A stretch of 36,430 bases of DNA from Pseudomonadota bacterium (lineage in GTDB: Bacteria > Pseudomonadota > Alphaproteobacteria > Micropepsales > Micropepsaceae): positions 1 through 36,430 of the forward strand of contig JAFECN010000206.1 of assembly GCA_018242145.1 (NCBI GenBank), read 5' to 3'. Each line of letters starts with the position of its first letter. Position 1 is the stretch's first letter. A program made the position numbers and the translations under genes. A model generated the notes under the pieces. The model made no database searches and was not told the DNA's origin. It saw nothing but the letters and a program-made list of their open reading frames with translations. Of this stretch, positions 13,696 to 21,624 are shown in pieces.

Positions 13696-15873
13696 ATGAA
13701 TGTTCATGCGAGCGGCGCAAGCAAAAGCGAAACGCCTTCCTTCTATATCCAGGCGACGGCGTCCATCCAGGAATTGTGGCCGCGCACGCTCAAGAACGGC
13801 GATACCTTCGCGCTGTTCGACCAGTTGGGCGACGTCGCCGATCCAGGGCTGACGCCGGGCGGCATCTTCCACAACGACATGCGCTATCTCTCGCAGCTCG
13901 AACTGCTCCTGTTCGGGCAGCGGCCGCTTCTGCTGAGTTCCGCGATCGACGACGACAATGTCGTGCTGACGGCCGATCTTTCCAATCCCGACATCTATCA
14001 GGGTGACCGCATCGTGCTGCCGCGCGAGACGCTGCATATCCGGCGCTCGCGCTTCATCTGGCGCAACACGGTGTATGAGCGCATTGCGGTGCGGAATTTC
14101 AACACGCAGAAGCAGCAATGCCTCATGGAGATCCGCACCGGAACCGATTTCGCGGATATCTTCGAAGTGCGCGGCGCGCAACGCCCCCGGCGCGGGACGA
14201 TCACGACGCGCCACCCCGATGCCGCCAGCGTGCATTACGACTATGACGGGCTCGACGGGAAACAGCGGTCGATGTGCATCCGCTTCGATCCGGCGCCGCG
14301 CGCAATCGCCAAGGGGATCGCCTCTTACGATTTCACGCTGGAGGCCGACGCCGAGACCGCGATCGTGATGACGATGCATTGCGGCGCATCGGACTCCATG
14401 CCCGGCGATCCCTATTCCATTCCCTATCGCGCGGCGCGGCGCGATGCGCGCAAGGCGCATGAAGGCGGCGTGGCGATCGACTGTTCGCACCGGCTGGTGA
14501 CGCGGCTTTTCAAGCGTTCCAAATCCGACCTTCAGATGCTGACGACCATGACGCCGCAAGGCCCTTATCCGTGCGCCGGCACGCCGTGGTTCAGCACGCC
14601 GTTCGGGCGCGACGGATTGATCGCGGCGTTGCAGACGCTGTGGGCCTCGCCGATCTTCGCGAAAGGCGTGCTGGGATTTCTCGCCGCCACACAGGCGACC
14701 GAGAACGATCCGGCGATGGATGCGCAGCCGGGGAAAATCCTGCACGAGATCCGGCACAGCGAGATGGCGGCGCTGAAGGAAGTGCCGTTCGGGCGCTATT
14801 ACGGCAGCGTCGATGCCACGCCGCTTTTCGTTCAGCTTGCCGCCGCCTATCACGAACGCACGGGCGATCTGGACACGCTGCGCGCGCTGTGGCCGAACAT
14901 CGAGGCGGCGCTCGACTGGATCGACAAGGACGGCGACCGGGACGGCGACGGCTTCGTCGAATATTTCCGCGAAGGCAAGGACGGCCTCGTCAATCAGGGC
15001 TGGAAGGATTCCAGCGATTCCATCATGCATGCCGACGGATCGCTGGCGCAGGGGCCGATCGCGCTGTGCGAAGTGCAGGGTTATGTCTATGCCGCCAAGC
15101 GCGGCATCGCCGAAGTTGCGCGGCAGTTGGGGCATGCGGCGCGCGCCGAAGACCTCGAACGGCAGGCCGAAGATCTGCGCCGCGCGTTCGAAGAGAAATT
15201 CTGGTCGGAAGAACTGGGCACTTATGCGCTGGCGCTGGACGGCAACAAGAAGCCCTGCCTCGTCTGCGCCTCCAATGCGGGGCAGGTGCTGCTGTCGGGC
15301 ATTGCAAGCCCGGAGCGCGCACAGCGCGTCGCGCACAAGCTGTTGATGCCCGAAAACTTCACCGGCTGGGGCATCCGTACCTTGTCCGCCGATGCGGTGC
15401 GCTACAATCCGATCTCCTATCATAACGGTTCGGTGTGGCCGCACGACAATTCGCTCATCGCGCTGGGGCTGGGGCGATATGGATTCCGCCGCGAAGCCTC
15501 GCTCCTCTTCCGCGGCATGTTCGAGGCCGCATCGCGGCTCGATCTCATGCGGTTGCCGGAACTCTTCTGCGGCTTCGCGCGGCGCCGGCTCGGCGCGCCC
15601 ACGCTCTATCCGGTGGCCTGCATGCCGCAGGCGTGGGCGAGCGCCGCGCCTTATGCGTTTCTGGAAGCCTGTCTCGGATTGCATTGCGATTATGGGCGGC
15701 GCGAGGTGCATTTCCGCAATCCGCATCTTCCGGCATTCGTCGAAGAATTGCATATCCGCAATCTCGCGATTGGCGATGTGGCGGCCGATATCCTGATCCG
15801 CAACAGCGATGGCGAGATCTCGGTGACGGCGGAAAGCGGCGAGGCCGACATCGCCGTGCGGCTGAGCAAATAG
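13696..15873 (+). CDS. amylo-alpha-1,6-glucosidase / glycogen debranching family protein
   Basis: This 725-residue protein has two domains. The N-terminal debranching-type beta domain (about 40-235) contains FALFDQLGD and GGIFHNDMRYLSQLELLLFG. The C-terminal (alpha/alpha)6 glucosidase domain (about 265-700) contains PWFSTPFGRDGLIA near residue 297 and HNGSVWPHDNSLIALGLGRY near 576, both typical of bacterial amylo-alpha-1,6-glucosidases. It probably hydrolyses alpha-1,6 branches in an alpha-glucan. No signal peptide is visible, so it is cytoplasmic. It is cotranscribed with the GT4 gene from an EcfG promoter. The gene ends 3 bases from the convergent lytic transglycosylase stop. The true substrate is uncertain because family members are annotated mainly by similarity. 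Confidence 0.92.
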   Translation: MNVHASGASKSETPSFYIQATASIQELWPRTLKNGDTFALFDQLGDVADPGLTPGGIFHNDMRYLSQLELLLFGQRPLLLSSAIDDDNVVLTADLSNPDIYQGDRIVLPRETLHIRRSRFIWRNTVYERIAVRNFNTQKQQCLMEIRTGTDFADIFEVRGAQRPRRGTITTRHPDAASVHYDYDGLDGKQRSMCIRFDPAPRAIAKGIASYDFTLEADAETAIVMTMHCGASDSMPGDPYSIPYRAARRDARKAHEGGVAIDCSHRLVTRLFKRSKSDLQMLTTMTPQGPYPCAGTPWFSTPFGRDGLIAALQTLWASPIFAKGVLGFLAATQATENDPAMDAQPGKILHEIRHSEMAALKEVPFGRYYGSVDATPLFVQLAAAYHERTGDLDTLRALWPNIEAALDWIDKDGDRDGDGFVEYFREGKDGLVNQGWKDSSDSIMHADGSLAQGPIALCEVQGYVYAAKRGIAEVARQLGHAARAEDLERQAEDLRRAFEEKFWSEELGTYALALDGNKKPCLVCASNAGQVLLSGIASPERAQRVAHKLLMPENFTGWGIRTLSADAVRYNPISYHNGSVWPHDNSLIALGLGRYGFRREASLLFRGMFEAASRLDLMRLPELFCGFARRRLGAPTLYPVACMPQAWASAAPYAFLEACLGLHCDYGRREVHFRNPHLPAFVEELHIRNLAIGDVAADILIRNSDGEISVTAESGEADIAVRLSK

Positions 15874-15876
15874 GAT

Positions 15877-16782
15877 TCAGATGCCGCCGCCATGCGCGCG
15901 GATGATGGCTTTTGCCTGCGCCACGCTTTCGCGCACGCCCTGGTGCAATCGCCCCACGGTGATGACGGTTTGAACGCCGGGCGCATATTCGCCCGGAAAC
16001 GCCGCGCGCACCGAGACGACGGCGGCGGCGTTGATCATCGCGGGCGCTCCGTTGGGCCGGGTGAACTTTACCATCGCGCCATGCCCGCCGCCCGCCAGAA
16101 CATTGGCGATGCTGGCCACATAGTTCTGCGTTTCGTTCGGCAAGAGCCCGCGGCCCATCAGGCGCGCTTCGAGATTGCCGGGGCCGTCATTGTAGGCGGC
16201 GAACATCTGCGGATAGCCGTATTTGCCGCGCAGGAAGCGCAGATAGGCGGCGCCCGCCATGATGTTGTCGTGCGGATCGTACGGGTCCTTGCCGAGCCCG
16301 TATTGCGCGCGCATGTCGTTGTAGGTGTCGGGCATGAGCTGCATCAGCCCCATCGCGCCCATGCTGGATGTGATCGGCTGGTTCTCACCCAACATGGTGC
16401 GCCCGCCGCTTTCCACCTGCATCACCGCGCGAATCCAGGGCTGCGGTACGCCGAATTTTTTGGCCGCTTTCGCGATGGTGGGGTCCCAGCGGCGCATCAG
16501 TTCGCCGAAGCTCATCTGCTGTTCCAGCGCATACGCGGACGGCTTCGCAGGCCGCGCCGCCGTCTTCGGTTCCGGCCGATGCGCCACTCTTTGTATGGGC
16601 CGGTGCGCCGCCGGTTTGACCGGCACCGATACCGGGCCGTGGTTGGAAAATGCGGCGACAACGGCAATCGTCAGTCCCCCAGCGGCGGCGGCCAGAACAG
16701 GCCATGACGACCGGACCGTGCGCCGCCATTCCCGCGCGCGCAGGACGGTCCATGCTTTGGCGGGACGGGACGCGGAATTCAC
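15877..16782 (-). CDS. lytic transglycosylase (SLT domain) protein
   Basis: This 301-residue protein has a basic N-terminus, one membrane helix (about 26-46, an anchor or uncleaved signal), a Pro/Arg/Lys-rich linker (50-85) and a SLT lysozyme-like domain (about 100-230). Catalytic Glu124 lies in MQVESGG, followed by GAMGLMQLMPDT and AAYNDGPGN, which identify the family 1 type. It cleaves peptidoglycan between MurNAc and GlcNAc in the periplasm. The C-terminal 70 residues have no recognised domain. The gene is divergent from the TonB-receptor operon, and an exact minus-strand EcfG promoter overlaps the plus-strand one, so envelope remodelling is probably stress-induced. Confidence 0.93.
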   Translation of the reverse strand: MNSASRPAKAWTVLRAREWRRTVRSSWPVLAAAAGGLTIAVVAAFSNHGPVSVPVKPAAHRPIQRVAHRPEPKTAARPAKPSAYALEQQMSFGELMRRWDPTIAKAAKKFGVPQPWIRAVMQVESGGRTMLGENQPITSSMGAMGLMQLMPDTYNDMRAQYGLGKDPYDPHDNIMAGAAYLRFLRGKYGYPQMFAAYNDGPGNLEARLMGRGLLPNETQNYVASIANVLAGGGHGAMVKFTRPNGAPAMINAAAVVSVRAAFPGEYAPGVQTVITVGRLHQGVRESVAQAKAIIRAHGGGI

Positions 16783-16838
16783 GGCTCTCCATCATCTCCC
16801 GGTTCACAAACGCAGGAAAGGCTTGGGATTTTTCCCAA

Positions 16839-16864
16839 AACGCGCGGGAACCTTTCAGCGTTCC
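16839..16864 (-). promoter_or_regulatory. EcfG-type promoter of the lytic transglycosylase gene
   Basis: On the minus strand GGAAC (16860-16864), 17 bases, CGTT (16839-16842): an exact match. The start of transcription would be near 16832, inside a small palindrome TTGGGA-4-TCCCAA (16823-16838). It overlaps the opposite-facing promoter at 16847-16871. Confidence 0.72.
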
Positions 16865-16871
16865 GGGCGTT
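16847..16871 (+). promoter_or_regulatory. EcfG-type promoter of the TonB-YfiR-kinase operon
   Basis: GGAAC (16847-16851), 16 bases, CGTT (16868-16871): an exact match, 47 bases before the receptor ATG. Polymerase cannot occupy this and the overlapping minus-strand promoter together. Confidence 0.75.
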
Positions 16872-16917
16872 GTGCTGCAGCCATTGGTTGCATGCAAGAG
16901 TCGGGGCAGAAACGAAC

Positions 16918-18843
16918 ATGAAGAAGCAGGGGGGCAGCCCATCCGCTGCATTGGTTGCGGCTTTGGGAAGTGTGTGTCTGCTGGCGCCCGCCCATGCCGA
17001 CCAGCGCCTTGCCAGTTCGGACATCAACAAGCTCACCATCGAGCAACTCGGCGATGTCGCGATCACGTCAGTCTCCAAGCGGGCGGAGCCGTTGAGCGAG
17101 GCGCCCGCCGCCGTCTATGTCATCAGCCATGACGACATCGTCCGCTCCGGTGCGATGACGATTCCGGAAATTCTCCGGCTCGCGCCCAACCTGTTCGTCG
17201 CGCAGACAAGCCCCAGCAATTACGTCATCACCGCGCGCGGCTTCAGCGGAAATTCCGCCGCGCAGAATTTCTCCGACAAGCTTCTGGTGCTGATCGACGG
17301 GCGCAGCGTCTACAATCCGCTGTTCTCCGGCATGTATTGGGACATGCAGGACGTGCCGGTGGAGGACATCGAGCGCATCGAAATCATCAGCGGGCCCGGT
17401 GCGACCCTGTGGGGCGCGAACGCGGTCAACGGCGTCATCAACATCGTCACGCGCAAATCGTCCGATACGCAGGGCGGCATCCTGCAATTCGGAATCGGCA
17501 ACAAATATGCGAGCGCCAGCCTGCAATATGGCGGACGGCTGAGCGACGATCTCACCTATCGCGCCTATATCGAGACGTTTCGCGATAGGTCGTTCGAAGC
17601 GTCCCAGCATCAGGGCTGGTACAAGCCGCAAGGCGGCTTCCGGATCGACTGGACGCCGGGCGACGATGCGCTGACCGTGCAGGGCGATCTCTATGACGGC
17701 CGCGAGAACAATGGCGCGGACCCGGACGGGCTGATCGCGGGCGGCAATATCTCCGCGAACTGGCGGCACGATTTCGAGGACGGCAGTTCGCTGCAGGTGC
17801 TGGCCTATTACGACAATGTGCAGCGCACCACGACCGGCGGCAGCGCGGGCTTCACGGTCGATACCTACAATGTCGACGCCCAGTACAATTTCATGCTGGG
17901 AAGCTGGAACACCATCGTGGTGGGCGTGGGCCAGCGCCTTAGCCATTACAGCATCCGCGACCAGATCGGACCGGTGACCTCGCTTCTGTTCGTGCCCAAC
18001 AAGGGCGATCTGAATCTCACCAACGTCTTCGTTCAGGACCAGATGGCGCTTTCGGATAACGTCGCGCTGACGCTGGGGCTGAAGCTCGAAAGCGATCCGT
18101 ATTCCGGCATCACGCCGATGCCGAGCGCGCGCGCCACCTGGCGGCTGGACGACGGCAGCACGCTGTGGGCGGCGGTGTCTTATGCCATCCGGTCGCCGAC
18201 GCCGTTCGATACGCATGTGCAGGAGAATCTCGGAACGACACCGTTCCTGAAAGGCGCGCCGGACTTCCTGCCGGAAAAATTGACCGCGTATGAACTGGGA
18301 TATCGCACCCAGCTTTCCGACTCCGCTGCATTGTCGGTCAGCGCGTTCGACGACGAATATGACGATCTGAAAAGCATCGAACTGGACAAGACGACGGGCT
18401 TTCTGCCGCTGCGCTGGGGCAATGGGATGAGGGGCCATGTCTATGGCGTGGAAGCCTGGGCGACTTATGAAGCCGCCGATTGGTGGAAGCTGTCTGCGGG
18501 CGCGAACATTCAGGCGGAGACCTTCCGGTTCAAGCCGGGCGCCAGCGGGCTTCTGGGCCTTTCGCAGCAAGGCAACGATCCGCACCATCAGGCGCTGCTG
18601 CGCTCCTCCATGAACCTGACGGACAGGGTGAGCTTCGATGCGGATCTGCGCTATGTCGGCCAGCTTCCCGATCCGCATGTGCCGTCCTATGTCGAGATGA
18701 ATGCGCGTCTTGCCTGGATGATGACGGACAGGATCGAGCTTTCGCTCTCCGGCTACAATCTGCTGCACGACCGTCATCAGGAGTTCGTGCCGGGCAACGC
18801 GGTGACGCGCAGCGTCTTCGTCAACACGCGGTGGAAATTCTAG
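16918..18843 (+). CDS. TonB-dependent receptor
   Basis: This 641-residue outer-membrane receptor has a signal peptide at 1-27 (cut after AHA). Its plug domain (about 50-165) contains SVSKRAEPLSEAPAAVYVIS, RGFSGNSAAQNFSDKLLVLI and GPGATLWGANAVNGVINIVT. A 22-strand-type barrel follows and ends in RWKF with the terminal Phe needed for assembly. The short N-terminus leaves no room for a FecA-like signalling domain. The start is MKKQGG at 16918, because the frame upstream of it overlaps the promoter. It is the first gene of a tightly packed operon with a YfiR-like gene 2 bases downstream, then the kinase and response regulator by ATGA overlaps. Ligand unknown; control by an EcfG promoter suggests uptake or sensing under stress. 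Confidence 0.94.
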   Translation: MKKQGGSPSAALVAALGSVCLLAPAHADQRLASSDINKLTIEQLGDVAITSVSKRAEPLSEAPAAVYVISHDDIVRSGAMTIPEILRLAPNLFVAQTSPSNYVITARGFSGNSAAQNFSDKLLVLIDGRSVYNPLFSGMYWDMQDVPVEDIERIEIISGPGATLWGANAVNGVINIVTRKSSDTQGGILQFGIGNKYASASLQYGGRLSDDLTYRAYIETFRDRSFEASQHQGWYKPQGGFRIDWTPGDDALTVQGDLYDGRENNGADPDGLIAGGNISANWRHDFEDGSSLQVLAYYDNVQRTTTGGSAGFTVDTYNVDAQYNFMLGSWNTIVVGVGQRLSHYSIRDQIGPVTSLLFVPNKGDLNLTNVFVQDQMALSDNVALTLGLKLESDPYSGITPMPSARATWRLDDGSTLWAAVSYAIRSPTPFDTHVQENLGTTPFLKGAPDFLPEKLTAYELGYRTQLSDSAALSVSAFDDEYDDLKSIELDKTTGFLPLRWGNGMRGHVYGVEAWATYEAADWWKLSAGANIQAETFRFKPGASGLLGLSQQGNDPHHQALLRSSMNLTDRVSFDADLRYVGQLPDPHVPSYVEMNARLAWMMTDRIELSLSGYNLLHDRHQEFVPGNAVTRSVFVNTRWKF

Positions 18844-18845
18844 GC

Positions 18846-19403
18846 ATGCAGCCGCGCGCTCTCCGCCATAGCCTGTGGGCCGCGTTCGCCCTGCTGGCTT
18901 GCGCGCTCGCGGCGGGCGCGGCCCATGCGGACGGCTCCATCGAATATGCGGTCAAGGGCGCCTATCTCTACAAGATGCTTCCCTTCGTGGAATGGCCCGC
19001 CACGGTGTTTCCGGCGCCCAACAGCCCGGTGACGATCTGCATCGTGGGCCACGATCCGTTCGGCGCCGCGCTGGACAAGGCGGTGGCCGATCAGCATGTG
19101 GGCGCGCATCCGATCGCCGTGCACCGCAATGCCGCGCCGGGCGACACGACATGCCAGGCGGTGTTCATCAGCTTCGCCGGCGACGGCACGGGCGTGCAGG
19201 CGCTGCAGGCTTTCGATGGCCGGCCGGTTCTGACGGTGACGGATTCCGGCGGCCCCGCGCAGGGCATCGTGAGCTTCGTGATCGACCAGAACCATGTCCG
19301 CTTCGACATCAACGACGCCGAAGCGGGGCGCGACGGCCTGACCATCAGCTCCAAGCTGCTCAGTCTGGCGCGCAAGGTGCAGCCGCGAAAGGCCGGGCCA
19401 TGA
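18846..19403 (+). CDS. YfiR family (DUF4154) periplasmic protein
   Basis: This 185-residue protein has a signal peptide (about 1-29, cut after AHA) and a YfiR-type domain. YAVKGAYLYKMLPFVEWPAT (35-54) is the family's opening motif, followed by PVTICIVGHDPFG and the Cys in TTCQAVFIS, and it ends FDINDAEAGRDGLTISSKLL. In Pseudomonas, YfiR is a redox-sensitive periplasmic repressor that binds the CHASE8 sensor domain of the diguanylate cyclase YfiN. Here its downstream partner, joined by an ATGA overlap, is a histidine kinase with a CHASE8-type sensor, so it probably gates that kinase; this is an inference from context. Confidence 0.9.
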   Translation: MQPRALRHSLWAAFALLACALAAGAAHADGSIEYAVKGAYLYKMLPFVEWPATVFPAPNSPVTICIVGHDPFGAALDKAVADQHVGAHPIAVHRNAAPGDTTCQAVFISFAGDGTGVQALQAFDGRPVLTVTDSGGPAQGIVSFVIDQNHVRFDINDAEAGRDGLTISSKLLSLARKVQPRKAGP

Positions 19404-20770
19404 GCAAAGCCTACAGCGCGGCGCAATGGCGGGTTCCGGTGCTGCTGGCGCTGATCGCCGCGGCGTTCCTGATCTTCTCCGGCGTCGCCATCGCGCTCTA
19501 CGAAGAGAACATCTACCGCGCGCAGCAGGTGAAGGCGTTCACCGAGCAGGCTTCGATCCTGGCGGCCAACGAAACGGCGGCGGTGATTTTCGACGACCGC
19601 AGATCGGCGCAGGAATATGTCGATGCGATGAAGGTGAACCCCGAATTGCAGGCAGTCGCGGTTTACAATCGCGCCGGGCGGTTGATGGCGCAGACCTCGC
19701 GCGTCGGGCCGCTGCCTTACACGCTCGATCGCGTCTCCCAGCTTTCCAGCCTGGGCCTGCTCTCCATATCGGTGCCGATCCTGCAGGAGAAGGTGAAAAT
19801 CGGCACCATCTATGTCTGGGCGACCGAAGAGCCGGCGCAACGGCGGATCGCGCGCTATCTGGGCATCGGTCTGCTGATGGTGATGGGCGCGCTGGTGCTG
19901 GTGGTTCTGGGCGTGTCGCAACGCGCGCTGTCCCGCGCCAATGCCGAACTGGAACTGCGGGCCGAAAACCTGACGCTGCTGAACGCCAAGCTGCAGCAGG
20001 AGATGGAGGAGCGCCGCAAGACGGAAGAAGCGCTGCGCCAGAGCCAGAAGATGGAAGCCATCGGCCAGTTGTCCGGCGGCATCGCGCACGACTTCAACAA
20101 CCTGCTGATGATCGCGATGGGGAATCTGCAACTTCTGCAGAAGCGGCTGGGCGAGGAGGCCGGGCCGCTGACGCGCTATATCGAATCGGCGGAAGAGGGC
20201 CTGCGCCGCGCCGCCAATCTCACCCAGCGCCTGCTGGCCTTCGCGCGGCGCCAGCCGCTCACGCCCCGGCCCGTCGATCTCAGCCGGTTGATCGAGGGCA
20301 TGCAGGAACTGATCCGCCAATCGGTGGGCGAGCATGTGGATGTCGCCTTGAACCTGACGTCATCCTGGCGGACCCTGTGCGACGTGAATCAGATGGAAAA
20401 CGTGATCCTCAATCTTGCGATCAACGCGCGCGATGCGATGCCGGACGGCGGCAAGTTGCGAATCGCAACGCGCGACCTGACGGACCTGACGCCGCCTCTG
20501 GAAAGCGACCGCAGCGCGCGGGGCGACTATATCGAGCTTCTGGTGCGCGACACCGGCAGCGGCATGGACGAGGAGACGCGCCGCCAGGCGATCGATCCGT
20601 TCTTCACGACGAAACCTTTGGGGCAGGGCACGGGATTGGGATTGAGCACGGCGTTCGGCTTCGTGCGGCAATCCGGCGGTTATCTCGGCATCGAAAGCGC
20701 GCCGGGCGAAGGCACCACGATCACGATCCTGCTGCCGCGCACGGCCGAAGACGAAGGGATTGTGTCATGA
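19400..20770 (+). CDS. CHASE8-type sensor histidine kinase
   Basis: This 456-residue inner-membrane kinase has helix 1 at about 11-33 and a periplasmic segment at about 34-150 resembling CHASE8 ([20 protein letters not shown], then [20 protein letters not shown]). Helix 2 is about 153-172. A coiled coil (178-215) leads into HisKA with phospho-acceptor His230 in [11 protein letters not shown]. The ATPase domain is complete: Asn342, DTGSG (384-388) and GTGLGL (410-415). The start is the ATG overlapping the YfiR stop. CHASE8 is best known as the YfiN input domain that YfiR binds. The cognate response regulator is encoded next, again by ATGA overlap. It has no receiver of its own. Confidence 0.92.
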   Translation: MSKAYSAAQWRVPVLLALIAAAFLIFSGVAIALYEENIYRAQQVKAFTEQASILAANETAAVIFDDRRSAQEYVDAMKVNPELQAVAVYNRAGRLMAQTSRVGPLPYTLDRVSQLSSLGLLSISVPILQEKVKIGTIYVWATEEPAQRRIARYLGIGLLMVMGALVLVVLGVSQRALSRANAELELRAENLTLLNAKLQQEMEERRKTEEALRQSQKMEAIGQLSGGIAHDFNNLLMIAMGNLQLLQKRLGEEAGPLTRYIESAEEGLRRAANLTQRLLAFARRQPLTPRPVDLSRLIEGMQELIRQSVGEHVDVALNLTSSWRTLCDVNQMENVILNLAINARDAMPDGGKLRIATRDLTDLTPPLESDRSARGDYIELLVRDTGSGMDEETRRQAIDPFFTTKPLGQGTGLGLSTAFGFVRQSGGYLGIESAPGEGTTITILLPRTAEDEGIVS

Positions 20771-21165
20771 ATGCGGACGAAAAAGCGGATCGCGCCATTC
20801 TCATCGCCGAAGACGAGGCGATGTTGCGCATCGTCGCGGTGGAGGCGCTGAAGGACGAAGGCTTCACCGTGTTCGAGGCGGGCGACGGGGTGAGCGCGCT
20901 GGAAGAACTGCGCAGCCATCCGGAGATCGAACTGCTCATCTCCGACATCAAGATGCCGCGGCTGGGCGGCTATGGCCTTGCCAGGGATGCGCTCGACATG
21001 CGGCCGGATCTGAAGGTGCTGTTCATGACCGGCTATTCCACGGAATCGCCGCCGGATTTCGTGCGCGAGCGCGCGATCAAGACGTTGCAGAAGCCGTTCA
21101 ACGTCGTGCAGCTCTCGCACGCGGCCAAGACGATGCTGGGCGTGGCGCCCGAGGCCGGCCTCTAG
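20767..21165 (+). CDS. single-domain response regulator
   Basis: This 132-residue protein is only a receiver domain, with acidic pair Glu15-Asp16, phospho-acceptor Asp60 in LLISDIKMP, Thr88 in LFMTGYS and Lys109 in LQKPF. There is no output domain, so it must act through protein contacts or pass phosphate on. It is the last gene of the TonB-YfiR-kinase operon and starts inside the kinase stop (ATGA). The kinase upstream is the obvious phosphodonor. Its stop overlaps by 4 bases the stop of the convergent SprT-like gene. The downstream target is not encoded in the operon. Confidence 0.93.
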   Translation: MNADEKADRAILIAEDEAMLRIVAVEALKDEGFTVFEAGDGVSALEELRSHPEIELLISDIKMPRLGGYGLARDALDMRPDLKVLFMTGYSTESPPDFVRERAIKTLQKPFNVVQLSHAAKTMLGVAPEAGL

Positions 21166-21533
21166 AATTCCTTCTCGTCCCAGCCGTGATGGCGGCAGAC
21201 GACGCGCGCCAGCCGCATGAATTCGGCATTGTGCTCGGCGTTCGGCGTGTCGGTGCGCTGGCGCTGCTGATGCTGGTGGATCATCTCGTGCGCCATGGTG
21301 CGCAGCAGCGTGTTGGTGTGACCCACGCAAGCGGAGGAAATTCCGATCTCGTGCGAATAGATCTTGCGACGGGAACCGCGATGGTAGCCGACATGCAATT
21401 TGTGGCGCGAAACTACGAAGGTGACCTCGTCGGCATGCGGCAGGTTCCAGCCGCGGAACGGCGGCGTGGTGCGCAAAAATTCGTAAGCACCCTCGATGAT
21501 TTCCGGGGTCAAACGCAGCGCCATTCCAGCCAA
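21162..21533 (-). CDS. SprT-like zinc metalloprotein
   Basis: This 123-residue protein has the HExxH zinc motif His82-Glu83-x-x-His86 in AHEMIHQHQ and a likely third ligand His101 in EHNAEFMRLA, the spacing of SprT-like/SPRTN proteases. It opens with TPEIIEGAYEFLRTTPPFRG. It lacks the C-terminal zinc ribbon of longer SprT proteins. Possible roles are cleavage of DNA-protein crosslinks or another proteolytic function; the substrate is unknown. It overlaps the response regulator gene tail to tail by 4 bases. tamB lies 91 bases downstream of its start region on the same strand. Confidence 0.88.
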   Translation of the reverse strand: MAGMALRLTPEIIEGAYEFLRTTPPFRGWNLPHADEVTFVVSRHKLHVGYHRGSRRKIYSHEIGISSACVGHTNTLLRTMAHEMIHQHQQRQRTDTPNAEHNAEFMRLARVVCRHHGWDEKEF

Positions 21534-21624
21534 CTCCTAGTGTTAACGAGGCTCAACGCCCGATCCCCGAAATTTATCCGTAGGCGGAGCGTCAGGCCAT
21601 GCGACAGGCTGGCGACGGGCGAAT

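Noticed and set aside
13588-15753. 721-codon open frame on the minus strand opposite the debranching enzyme gene
   Set aside because: Low-complexity Arg/His/Ala-rich translation, typical of the mirror frame of a GC-rich gene; no family motif, and the plus-strand gene is certain.
17068-18777. 569-codon minus-strand frame opposite the TonB receptor gene
   Set aside because: Mirror frame of a real gene, with no start signal and no recognisable domain.
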